Origin: Ignavibacteria bacterium
GTDB lineage: Bacteria; Bacteroidota; Ignavibacteria; Kapaibacteriales; UBA4661
Assembly: GCA_014654705.1 (NCBI GenBank)
Contig: JACVZY010000011.1
Coordinates: 1-64,000, forward strand
Reading direction: 5' to 3'
Length of the DNA stretch: 64,000 bases
Below the pieces are notes generated by a model. The model was not told where the DNA came from, did no database searches, and saw nothing but the letters and a program-made list of their open reading frames with translations. Positions 10,442 to 18,036 of the stretch are shown here, piece after piece; position 1 is the first letter of the stretch; the number at the start of each line of letters is the position of its first letter. Both the position numbers and the translations under genes were made by a program.

Positions 10442-10863
10442 TTATTCTTTTGACTGCTCAAGATTCTCAACATATTCTACTAGTGCAGTACGGCTTTGCA
10501 GCAAAAATTTCGTAAATAATTCTTCTTTGACCACCAAGCGAAATACTGATGGCATAAGCGTATATGCGGTGTGTGCAACCGTTGTCATGGCAGCATCATT
10601 TTCGAGCATTTGGGCGGTGAGAGCGCCGGATTTTTTAACGATATTGCGTACCACCAGAGGTAAAGCGCTTGTGAAGAGGTCTTGCGCCTTCTCCAGATTA
10701 TCCGTGATGGCGCTGCGGAAGATTCTTGCGCTTTGTCTAGCTCCGCCAGTACACGTTCTGCTTGCTCTTCCGCAGCGCGTTGGGGCTTAGAAGTAAGCAT
10801 TTGTGCGTAATCTTTTAACGAAAAGCGCTGTATGCGCTGTGTGATGGCGGTGCTTGGGTTCAC
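10442..10863 (-). pseudogene. Small uncharacterised gene split by a single-base frameshift
   Basis: Reading from the ATG at 10863, the first frame gives MNPSTAITQRIQRFSLKDYA and continues sensibly to ELDKAQE (near 10720), after which it becomes W/R/S-rich and unlike a protein. A second frame, displaced by one base, carries on from FRSAITDNLEKAQDLFTSAL through VVRNIVKKSGALTAQMLEND to the stop at 10442. Joined, the two make a helical protein of about 140 residues that I do not recognise. The junction near CAAGAATCTTCC lacks a classical slippery sequence, so a sequencing error or a recent inactivating indel is likelier than programmed frameshifting. It lies directly upstream of clpC in the same direction. 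Confidence 0.6.
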
Positions 10864-10920
10864 TATGAAATTCTCTCTCGCTTAGAAGTGCAAAAATTCG
10901 TAATTTCGGAACTTGTTTTT

Positions 10921-10987
10921 GTAAAAATGCTAGTAATAGTGTTGCAACACACATTTGTTGTACAAATAGCATTTTACGGAATTGTAA
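10921..10987. repeat. Inverted repeat in divergent promoter region
   Basis: GTAAAAATGCTA (10921-10932) pairs with TAGCATTTTAC (10977-10987), with one bulged A. Inside lies a second dyad, TGTTGCAACA. The element sits between the small minus-strand gene (start 10863) and prfB (start 11070), so it may be an operator or a structured leader. Its role is not known. Confidence 0.5.
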
Positions 10988-11069
10988 GCAAGAAGTCAAG
11001 TACCTTCTGCAATTCCAATAATATCAACTTGCTACATCTGTTTATTTTCACCTCACTTTAGGAAAAATT

Positions 11070-12174
11070 ATGTTTGAGCCGCAAAAAACCTTGCTTCACG
11101 ACCTGAGCGAACGCACCGAAAATCTACGGAGGTTTCTTTGACGTTGCTGCCAAAACTGACGAAATACGACGCTTAGAGGCAGATTCCGAAGCCTCAAATT
11201 TTTGGGATGATGCCGATGCCGCACGAAATACAATGCAGCATATCGCCATGCTCAAAGAATGGGTGGATGGCTGGAGTTCCGCGCAGAAAGCCGTTGAAGA
11301 TGCAGGTACAATGATTCAACTTGCTGAGGAAATGGACGATGCTTCGATGGAAGCAGATGTTATCGGTGAAATCACTCGCGCCAAAGATATTATCAATAAC
11401 CTCGAACTTAAAAATATCCTCTCCGGTCCCGACGACCACCGCAACGCTATTTTGACCATCAATGCCGGTGCGGGCGGCACAGAAGCGCAAGACTGGTCGC
11501 AAATGCTCATGCGGATGTACATGCGCTGGGCAGAGCGCCGAGGCTACACCATTTACCTCGCCGAAGAAGTCGAAGGCGACGTAGCGGGAATAAAATCGGT
11601 AACGCTGGAGATTCAGGGGCAATTTGCCTACGGCTATCTTAAAGCGGAAAATGGTGTGCATCGCCTCGTACGGATTTCGCCTTTTAATGCTCAGGGCAAG
11701 CGCCAAACCTCGTTTTCGTCGGTGTATGTTTATCCCGAAATTGACGATACAATTGAAATTACGGTGAATCCTGCTGATGTAGAAATGGACACTTTTCGCT
11801 CCGGTGGCAAGGGCGGGCAGAACGTGAACAAGGTCGAAACAGCCGTGCGCCTGCGCCACATCCCGTCGGGAATTGTCGTTTCTTGCCAACAAGAGCGTTC
11901 GCAATTCCAAAACCGTGAGCGGGCAATGAAAATGCTGAAATCGCGCCTTTACCAAAAGCAACTCGAAGAGCAAGAAGCCGCAAAAGCTGCTATTGAAGGC
12001 ACAAAAAAGAGAATTGAGTGGGGAAGCCAGATTCGCTCGTACGTCTTTCAGCCGTACACGATGGTCAACGACCACCGCACCGAGACGAAAGTGACGGATG
12101 TCCATGCTGTCATGGACGGCGACTTGGATGAACTTATCAAGGCGTATTTGCTGGAGTTTGGTAAGGAGAATTAG
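11070..12174 (+). CDS. prfB: Peptide chain release factor 2 (programmed +1 frameshift)
   Basis: RF2 recognises UGA and UAA stop codons. The gene starts at ATG 11070, with AGGA about 7 nt before it, encodes 23 codons and then meets an in-frame TGA (11139-11141). Slipping +1 on CTT T restores the frame at GAC, giving 367 residues, the family's normal length. The downstream part has the recognition segment [15 protein letters not shown] and the catalytic GGQ loop in [12 protein letters not shown] Met within the second frame (11233) would drop domain 1 and is not the start. Autoregulation follows from the frameshift: low RF2 gives more slippage and more RF2. The neighbours are unrelated. Confidence 0.97.
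11128..11142 (+). promoter_or_regulatory. prfB programmed +1 frameshift site
   Basis: An internal Shine-Dalgarno-like GGAGG (11128-11132) is 3 nt before CTT (11136-11138), followed by the in-frame TGA and a C (CTTTGAC, 11136-11142). Spacing and heptamer match the classical RF2 autoregulatory site; the SD core is GGAGG rather than the E. coli form. Confidence 0.95.
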
Positions 12175-12264
12175 AACTGGGGGCTTCGGAAATTCTTTGT
12201 AGCCGTGAGAATACAACGATGGCAAGACATTAGGTGCAAAATTTTTCCTGCGAATAAAGCTCAA

Positions 12265-12360
12265 CTGGGATTGGTTGGGATGAAAATGATGACTGGGATT
12301 CTACGATGAATTCATGGCTTTTTTCATCCCAGCAATCCAAATAATCCCAATCAATCCCAG
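12265..12360. repeat. Palindromic intergenic repeat (17-bp arms, one mismatch)
   Basis: CTGGGATTGGTTGGGAT (12265-12281) is matched by the reverse complement of 12344-12360, differing at one base. Further partial copies (CTGGGATT at 12293-12300; CATCCCAGCAATCC at 12325-12338) lie between, so the block folds as a long imperfect hairpin. It occupies the space between prfB and the toxin gene and resembles a REP- or MITE-like dispersed element. Confidence 0.7.
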
Positions 12361-12371
12361 ATGAGTATTAC

Positions 12372-12414
12372 AATTTCCTCGCACTCCTCGCTTGCACAAA
12401 ATCTGCAAAGAATG
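12372..12414. repeat. 43-bp direct repeat, left copy
   Basis: Matches 13078-13120 at 41 of 43 positions (differences only at positions 17-18). The pair brackets the toxin-antitoxin genes. Read on the minus strand, this copy also gives FFADFVQARSARKL followed by a stop, hinting that the repeat may be a fragment of a coding sequence end. Confidence 0.85.
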
Positions 12415-12438
12415 GTATTTTCGTGTTTGTCTTAGCAA

Positions 12439-12768
12439 CTATAACCACGCAGCAAAAACGTTTTGAAACGCACGGGCAACGCTTTGTATATCGCGCTGTG
12501 TCAATGTACCCAACTGGCGTTCAATAAGGATTTTTTCAAGGGTTGCACATTTGTCTAATCGCACTACCGACGGAGCCAAGAGTCCAGATGCTTGCCAGTC
12601 TTGTAGAGACACGTCACTTGAAGTTTGCATAGAGATGCTTGTAATACGTACCACCAGCACGTCGTCATCGCCTGTGTCGGCAAGTATCAGTGCCGGACGG
12701 CGCTTAGAGCCTCCTCCGGAAAACGGAAACGCTATCAGTACAACGTCACCTTCTCTATAACGTTTCAT
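12439..12768 (-). CDS. Type II toxin, MazF/PemK family mRNA interferase
   Basis: 109 residues, right for MazF/PemK endoribonucleases, which cleave mRNA at short motifs when not held by the antitoxin. The N-terminus REGDVVLIAFPFSGGGSKRR followed by PALILADTG is the family signature, with the conserved Arg and Pro of the SH3-like barrel; VVRLDKCATLEKILI carries the second conserved strand pair. The ATG at 12768 overlaps the antitoxin stop by 4 nt, the usual coupling in these operons. The module sits between two 43-bp direct repeats, consistent with acquisition as a unit. Confidence 0.88.
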   Translation of the reverse strand: MKRYREGDVVLIAFPFSGGGSKRRPALILADTGDDDVLVVRITSISMQTSSDVSLQDWQASGLLAPSVVRLDKCATLEKILIERQLGTLTQRDIQSVARAFQNVFAAWL

Positions 12769-12986
12769 AGAGCATCGTAGATGGCATCACTATCAGCATA
12801 GCCAAGGAGAAACTGGCTTGCCGTGAGGTCGTTCCATGTTCGATGTTCTTCCTGTTGCTTCGCCGTTTCATCCAGCAAGACGAGAACACGCACTGTTTTT
12901 CGAGACATCATTTCTACCGCTATTGCTTCGGGTAAATGCAGTGCACCCGTAGAATCAACTTCGGCGGTACATTCGTAGGCTTGCAT
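12765..12986 (-). CDS. Antitoxin of the MazF-type module
   Basis: 73 residues. The sequence begins with a beta-rich part (YECTAEVDSTGALHLPEAI) that resembles an AbrB/MazE-like or Phd-like DNA-binding start, and the C-terminal half is acidic with aromatic residues (RTWNDLTASQFLLGYADSD), as expected for the segment that wraps and neutralises the toxin. I do not recognise a named family. It precedes and overlaps the toxin by 4 nt, and such antitoxins usually repress their own operon. Confidence 0.75.
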   Translation of the reverse strand: MQAYECTAEVDSTGALHLPEAIAVEMMSRKTVRVLVLLDETAKQQEEHRTWNDLTASQFLLGYADSDAIYDAL

Positions 12987-13077
12987 ACAAGTTATTGGAA
13001 TTGGGGATAAGACAAGAATCCATGAGTTGTACGTTATTGACTTTCTCTCAAACTACATATTTTTTGCCTCTACCGCA

Positions 13078-13120
13078 AATTTCCTCGCACTCCCAGCTTG
13101 CACAAAATCTGCAAAGAATG
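13078..13120. repeat. 43-bp direct repeat, right copy
   Basis: Second copy of the sequence at 12372-12414, with two adjacent mismatches. It lies just upstream of murQ and closes a 749-bp unit that contains only the toxin-antitoxin pair and its promoter region. On the minus strand the FFADFVQAGSARKF reading continues for a few more codons. Confidence 0.85.
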
Positions 13121-13195
13121 TAGATTGTGCGAAAAAGAAAGCAAAGATATTTGATTATCAATAACTCCATTACCACACCCCAATCGCTCCACACT

Positions 13196-14122
13196 ATGCC
13201 CGCTCCAAGCCTTTTTCACGAAATATCAGGACTTCCGACCGAACAGAAAAACCCCGACACCGCCCGCATTGACACGGCTTCGGTGGAAGAAATTTTACAC
13301 CTTATCAACGACAACGATATCCGCGTACCGCTTGCTGTTCGTGAGGAATTGCCCACAATCGCGGCGGCGGTGGAGTGCATCGTCGGCTGCTTCAAGCGTG
13401 GCGGACGGCTAATTTACGTTGGCGCAGGCACGAGCGGGCGATTGGGAGTGGTGGATGCGTCGGAGTGTCCGCCCACATACGGCACACCTGCTTCTATGGT
13501 GCAGGCACTTATCGCGGGCGGACGCGAAGCAATGTTCACCGCGCAAGAAGGCGCTGAGGACAAGCCGGAAGCTGGCGCTGCTGACCTTTGGGCGCTGGAC
13601 ATTGACGCAAAGGACGTTGTATGCGGTATTGCCGCTTCCGGCAGAACGCCCTACGTGCTGGGCGCTCTCAAAGCAGCTTCCGCGAGTGGCGCAGCGACTA
13701 TTCTTGTCACGACCACCAACCGCGAAAAATTGGCTGAACTTGGCATTACGGCGGATTATCTCATTTGCCCCAATGTAGGACCGGAAGTAATTATGGGTTC
13801 GACACGCATGAAGTCCGGCACCGCGCAAAAACTAGTGCTAAATATGCTTACAACCGCGTCAATGGTGCGACTTGGTAAGACCTACGGCAATGTGATGATA
13901 GACCTGCAAATGACCAATGCAAAGCTCGTGGAACGCGCAAAACGTATCGTGATGGACATTACGGGTGCTGATTACGACGAAGCCGCACGAGTGCTGGGCT
14001 TGACCGGTGGACACGTAAAAACGGCACTCGTGATGCTGCTCGGTAACCACGATCTCGAAACCGCAAAAAAACGACTGGAAGCAGCACAAGGATTTGTGCG
14101 GCTTGCTCTGGAAAATACCTGA
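13196..14122 (+). CDS. murQ: N-acetylmuramic acid 6-phosphate etherase
   Basis: 308 residues from ATG 13196. MurQ cleaves the D-lactyl ether of MurNAc-6-phosphate to give GlcNAc-6-phosphate in cell-wall recycling. The single SIS domain carries YVGAGTSGRLGVVDASECPP, the catalytic Glu-containing QEGAEDKPEAG segment and GIAASGRTPYVLGAL. The C-terminal NPDxE-type region is represented by TKSGTAQK-like (RMKSGTAQKLVLNML) and LTGGHVKTALVMLL. An earlier in-frame start at 13127 would add 23 residues absent from the family. No anmK, nagZ or PTS gene is adjacent, so it is a lone recycling gene here. Confidence 0.95.
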   Translation: MPAPSLFHEISGLPTEQKNPDTARIDTASVEEILHLINDNDIRVPLAVREELPTIAAAVECIVGCFKRGGRLIYVGAGTSGRLGVVDASECPPTYGTPASMVQALIAGGREAMFTAQEGAEDKPEAGAADLWALDIDAKDVVCGIAASGRTPYVLGALKAASASGAATILVTTTNREKLAELGITADYLICPNVGPEVIMGSTRMKSGTAQKLVLNMLTTASMVRLGKTYGNVMIDLQMTNAKLVERAKRIVMDITGADYDEAARVLGLTGGHVKTALVMLLGNHDLETAKKRLEAAQGFVRLALENT

Positions 14123-14215
14123 TGAGGTAATCGAAAGCAGTTGCGTACTCCCCATTCGTAACTGTGTAGTTACACTGTATGGCTATGTTTTAATCACTCG
14201 ATTTCTTGCGTGTCT

Positions 14216-16024
14216 ATGCTTATTATTGCTCGTTTTCGCCTCATAACCTGGGCTTTTGTTGCCGTGGTGTTTGGCTTGCTGGAACTGTCCCATGTCTATG
14301 CGCAGACCGCACCAAAGCGAGAATTTCGGGGTGTGTGGCTTTCGAGTGTGTTCAATATAGACTTTCCAAGCAGCGCAACTGCAACGCCTGAGGCGCAACG
14401 TGCCGATTTTATCCGCATACTTGATTTGCATCGTCAAATGGGCGTGAATGCGGTCTTTGTGCAGATTCGCCCCTCAGCCGATGCGCTTTATGCAAGCACC
14501 ATCGAACCGTGGTCGCAGTGGCTGACAGGCGCTCAAGGGCGTGCGCCTTCTCCCGCGTGGGATCCGCTTACCTTCATGCTGGAAGAGGCACATAAACGCG
14601 GTATGGAGTTTCATGCGTGGTTCAATCCTTTCCGCTCTGTGGTTTCGTCATCTTCCAGTATCGCACCAAGTCACATTTCTCGCACACAACCCGCATGGCA
14701 TCTTGCGTACACTAGTCCGTATCGTTTGCTGAATCCGGGGCTGCCGGAGGTGCGGGCGTACATTCTTTCGGTCGTTATGGACGTTGTGAAGCGCTATGAT
14801 ATTGATGGTGTACATTTTGACGATTATTTTTATCCCTACGAAGGCACAACGACACAAGATGCGGAGACGTTTCGTCAGTATTCGCGCGGTATCGGGAACG
14901 TTGCCGATTGGCGACGTGATAACGTAAACCTCTTTGTGCAAGCCGTATATGACAGCATTCGTGTCGTTAAGCCCTTTGTGAAATTTGGCATTAGTCCTTT
15001 CGGTATTTGGCGGAGCGGTACGCCAAGTGGCACAAGCGGCTTGGATGCGTATTCGGTTGTGTATTGCGATGCTCTGGCGTGGCTTGGTGCGCGGTCGGTA
15101 GATTACGTCATCCCGCAGCTCTATTGGAAATTGGGTGGCGGGCAGGACTATGCAAAACTTATGCCGTGGTGGAATGCACAAGCACGGCAGGCAGCGCGGC
15201 ATCTATACACGGGCTTGGGAGCATATCGTCTCACCGATGCGGCGTGGACTGCCGAGGATATTACCCGTCAAGTGGATTTCAACCGACAGCAAGCCGGCGA
15301 CGGTACAGTATTTTTTAGCTCCAATTCGCTCACACGAGACTTGCAGGGTGTTCGTGCTGCGCTTTTGGGCGGGGCTTTTCGGACCCAAGCACTCCCACCC
15401 ACAATGCCGTGGAAAGATTCAATTCCGCCCAATGCACCGACCAATTTGCGCGTAAGAGCCGCCGATGCCGGACGTTCTCGCACAATTAGTTGGGATGCAC
15501 CTTCTCGCGCTCGCGACGGCGATACGGCTTCCTATTACGTGCTCTATCGCTTTACTGATTCTGCACAAATTAATCTGAACGACCCACGTGCAATCATTGC
15601 CGTTACCCGCGACCGCGTTTGGAATGACACCGCTACATCGCTTTCTACATCATTTCCCGCATCAGCACAGTACGCCGTTACTGCGCTTGACCGACTGCAC
15701 AATGAAAGCACGGCATTATCGTTGCGCTTCACCTCAACAGGTGTCAATGCCGGGGACGGCTTCCGAACAGGCTTGCAAAACGTTGCCCCCAATCCCGCAC
15801 AAACACTTGCGACCATCACATTTGCCCTTGAGCAATCTGCTTTTGTGCAGCTTTCCATTGCGGACAATCTGGGGCGCATCGTGGCTGTGCCTGTGAGTGG
15901 CGCTTTTGCCGAAGGAGCGCACCAAGTCCATGTGCCCACTGAAGGCTTGGCAGGAGGAGTGTACTTTGTGCGCTTTCTGGCGGGCAGGGTAAGTATGGTT
16001 CGGACGCTGGTGGTGCAGCCGTAA
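14216..16024 (+). CDS. T9SS-secreted glycoside-hydrolase-like protein (GHL10/YngK type)
   Basis: 602 residues. A signal peptide (LITWAFVAVVFGLLELSHVYAQ region, split at AQ) is followed by REFRGVWLSSVFNIDFPSS, NAVFVQIRPSADALY, WDPLTFMLEEAHKRGMEFHA and DIDGVHFDDYFYPYE, the hallmarks of the GHL10 TIM-barrel family, thought to act on peptidoglycan or glycans. A fibronectin-III-like region (about 400-500) precedes a C-terminal T9SS type A sorting domain: NVAPNPAQT, then GGVYFVRFLAG and a basic terminal strand. I chose ATG 14216 over GTG 14210. It likely acts outside the cell or on its surface. It lies 93 nt after murQ; the shared theme of wall glycans is suggestive only. Confidence 0.9.
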   Translation: MLIIARFRLITWAFVAVVFGLLELSHVYAQTAPKREFRGVWLSSVFNIDFPSSATATPEAQRADFIRILDLHRQMGVNAVFVQIRPSADALYASTIEPWSQWLTGAQGRAPSPAWDPLTFMLEEAHKRGMEFHAWFNPFRSVVSSSSSIAPSHISRTQPAWHLAYTSPYRLLNPGLPEVRAYILSVVMDVVKRYDIDGVHFDDYFYPYEGTTTQDAETFRQYSRGIGNVADWRRDNVNLFVQAVYDSIRVVKPFVKFGISPFGIWRSGTPSGTSGLDAYSVVYCDALAWLGARSVDYVIPQLYWKLGGGQDYAKLMPWWNAQARQAARHLYTGLGAYRLTDAAWTAEDITRQVDFNRQQAGDGTVFFSSNSLTRDLQGVRAALLGGAFRTQALPPTMPWKDSIPPNAPTNLRVRAADAGRSRTISWDAPSRARDGDTASYYVLYRFTDSAQINLNDPRAIIAVTRDRVWNDTATSLSTSFPASAQYAVTALDRLHNESTALSLRFTSTGVNAGDGFRTGLQNVAPNPAQTLATITFALEQSAFVQLSIADNLGRIVAVPVSGAFAEGAHQVHVPTEGLAGGVYFVRFLAGRVSMVRTLVVQP

Positions 16025-16176
16025 TCGTTTATGAATTGTGTACAAATTGTGTATGGAACTGTGTACGTGTGGTTCTTTGCCGTCGGAAAATGTACGCCTC
16101 ATGGAGTTTCGCTCATAGCCAAAAATCATGTAGTGGAATAAGTGCGAGTTTTGTATTTTGCGCACAAAATTTCTTG

Positions 16177-16184
16177 TAGGTTTG
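16177..16184 (+). promoter_or_regulatory. Candidate -7 element before the FabI-like gene
   Basis: TAGGTTTG fits the Bacteroidetes TAnnTTTG -7 consensus and lies 39 nt before the GTG start. The upstream TTTTG is at about 23 nt spacing, wider than ideal, so only the -7 element is convincing. Confidence 0.4.
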
Positions 16185-16223
16185 TAAAATCACAACTTAT
16201 TCACAATTCTTGGGAACGTACTT

Positions 16224-17066
16224 GTGGCAACGTTAAAAATTGCACCGCCGAACTCATATGCACTGATTCTGGGCGTATCGAGTGGTTTTGGCGGACACAC
16301 CGCTATCGAACTGGCAAAAGCGGGATATAACATCATCGGCGTGCATCTCGACCGCGCAGCGACGATGCCGATTGCTGAAGCAACCAAAGCCGACATTGAG
16401 AAAGCCGGCGTAAAAGCTATTTTCTTCAACGTCAACGCAGCCGACGAAGTGCGGCGCAAAGAAGTGATTGCCGGTATTAAGCAAGAATTTGCAAGTGTTC
16501 AGGGCGAAACACCTTCCATCAAAGTACTGATGCACTCTCTGGCATTCGGATCGCTGAAAATGCTTATTGCAGAAAATCCCGCCGATATGCTCACACAAAA
16601 GCAAATCGAAATGACGCAGGATGTCATGGCGAACAGCCTTGTGTATTGGACGCAGGATGTGTTTCAAGCAAAACTTTTTAGCCCGGGCGCACGCATTTTC
16701 GCAATGACAAGTGGCGGTGGTTCGCGTGTGCTGCCAATGTACGGCGGCGTTTCAGCAGCAAAATCAGCACTGGAATCCTATATTCGTCAACTCGCACTGG
16801 AGTTGGCTCCGTGGGGTATCACGGCAAATTCCATTCTTGCGGGCGTTACCGATACCGCCGCACTTCGCAAAATTCCGGGCAGTGACGTGCTGATGGATAA
16901 CGCAACAATGCGGAACCCGTCGCATCGCCTAACGACACCGGATGACGTTGCAAAGCTCATCACACTCCTCACCCACGAGCACGCTAATTGGCTGAACGGC
17001 GACGTTATTCGCGCTGATGGTGGCGAAAACTCTGTGGACGTAACGTGGTGGAAACGAGAAGGCTAA
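16224..17066 (+). CDS. Enoyl-ACP reductase-like SDR (FabI/FabL-like)
   Basis: 280 residues. The Rossmann start GVSSGFGGHTAIELAKAGY, MHSLAFGSLK (compare HSIAFA of FabI) and catalytic Tyr-x6-Lys in YGGVSAAKSALE match enoyl-ACP reductases, which perform the last reduction in fatty-acid elongation; classical SDRs have Tyr-x3-Lys. APWGITANSILAG and the late NGDVIRADGGEN agree. The first glycine motif is more SDR-like than E. coli FabI, so FabL-type or a related SDR is possible. The start is GTG at 16224 with GGGAA about 9 nt upstream. A terminator follows, so it is probably monocistronic. Confidence 0.75.
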   Translation: MATLKIAPPNSYALILGVSSGFGGHTAIELAKAGYNIIGVHLDRAATMPIAEATKADIEKAGVKAIFFNVNAADEVRRKEVIAGIKQEFASVQGETPSIKVLMHSLAFGSLKMLIAENPADMLTQKQIEMTQDVMANSLVYWTQDVFQAKLFSPGARIFAMTSGGGSRVLPMYGGVSAAKSALESYIRQLALELAPWGITANSILAGVTDTAALRKIPGSDVLMDNATMRNPSHRLTTPDDVAKLITLLTHEHANWLNGDVIRADGGENSVDVTWWKREG

Positions 17067-17114
17067 AGCTAGCGACAACGACGAACAGCAAAACAAGATT
17101 TGATGCACCATTTG

Positions 17115-17156
17115 GGGCAATCGACCAACCTACGTTGCCGTTGATTGCCCTTTTTT
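17115..17156 (+). terminator. Rho-independent terminator
   Basis: GGGCAATC (17115-17122) pairs with GATTGCCC (17143-17150), followed by TTTTTT. It lies 49 nt after the FabI-like gene. Confidence 0.85.
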
Positions 17157-17188
17157 ACCGCCATGCTCTGCTTTGACTGCACTTTACT

Positions 17189-17953
17189 ATGCACCAGCAC
17201 AACATTAGCTTTATTATTCCTGTTTTGAACGAAGAGCATCTGCTCATGCGGCTTTTGGAACAATTTACGATTGAGCGGCAGCAAAAATACGGGTTAGAAA
17301 TTATTATCAGCGATGGCGGCAGCACAGACGGAACACTCGGCATTATCGAAAAAGCCCTTGAAAGTGGCTTTGTAACAGCACTGGCACGCCACGCCGAGAC
17401 GAAGCGCCAAACGATTGCCGAAGGGCGCAATGCCGGCGCACGTCTGGCAAGCGCACCAATACTGGTTTTTCTCAATGCCGATACGAGTCCGCACGATATG
17501 GACGAGCTTTGCCAAAGCATCGAAGCATGGGCAAATGACGCTACATTCCGCCAAACCTCGCCCGCAGCCACTACGCCTGTGCGTATCATGCCGGAGGAAC
17601 GGATTTGGTCGGATGTGATTTTTCACAGCTTTATGAATCTCTACGTTCAAGCGCTCAACCTGCTTGGAATAGGTATGGGGCGCGGCGAATGCCAAATCAT
17701 ACGCCATGAAGTATTTACCGCCGTCGGCGGATATAACGGCACGATTGTCGCCGGAGAAGATTTTGACCTGTACACCCGCCTGCGCAAGCTCGGCACGATT
17801 GCATGGCTCCCCAAAGCGCTTGTGTACGAGTCTCCACGCCGCTTCCGTAAGTATGGCTATTGGGCAATTATTTGGCGTTGGTTCTCAAATTCCATTGCTG
17901 TCATTTTCCTCAAGCGTTCTGTTGCAAGCGAATGGGAAGTGATACGAGAGTAA
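17189..17953 (+). CDS. Glycosyltransferase family 2
   Basis: 254 residues. SFIIPVLNEE, the nucleotide-binding DGGSTDGT, the DXD-type FLNADTS and the later GEDFDLYTRLRK, with its catalytic Glu-Asp pair, define an inverting GT-A enzyme of family 2 that transfers sugar from a nucleotide donor to a lipid or glycan acceptor. A moderately hydrophobic C-terminal stretch (YWAIIWRWFSNSIAVIFLK) may be a membrane-associating helix. No linked polysaccharide cluster is present; acceptor and donor are unknown. Confidence 0.9.
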   Translation: MHQHNISFIIPVLNEEHLLMRLLEQFTIERQQKYGLEIIISDGGSTDGTLGIIEKALESGFVTALARHAETKRQTIAEGRNAGARLASAPILVFLNADTSPHDMDELCQSIEAWANDATFRQTSPAATTPVRIMPEERIWSDVIFHSFMNLYVQALNLLGIGMGRGECQIIRHEVFTAVGGYNGTIVAGEDFDLYTRLRKLGTIAWLPKALVYESPRRFRKYGYWAIIWRWFSNSIAVIFLKRSVASEWEVIRE

Positions 17954-18036
17954 ATGTTCTGTAGATATTCCCTTGTATCATATCTGCCTCGCACAGTTTA
18001 CATCCACTCTTCCACCACTCAACATTTTTCGCCACA

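Noticed and set aside
11136-11142. In-frame stop in prfB as a pseudogene signal
   Set aside because: The GGAGG-CTTTGAC arrangement is the normal programmed frameshift.
11194-12264. 356-codon open frame antisense to prfB
   Set aside because: It lies wholly opposite an unambiguous RF2 gene, has no recognisable domain, and its composition (His/Phe/Arg-rich) is that of a mirror frame.
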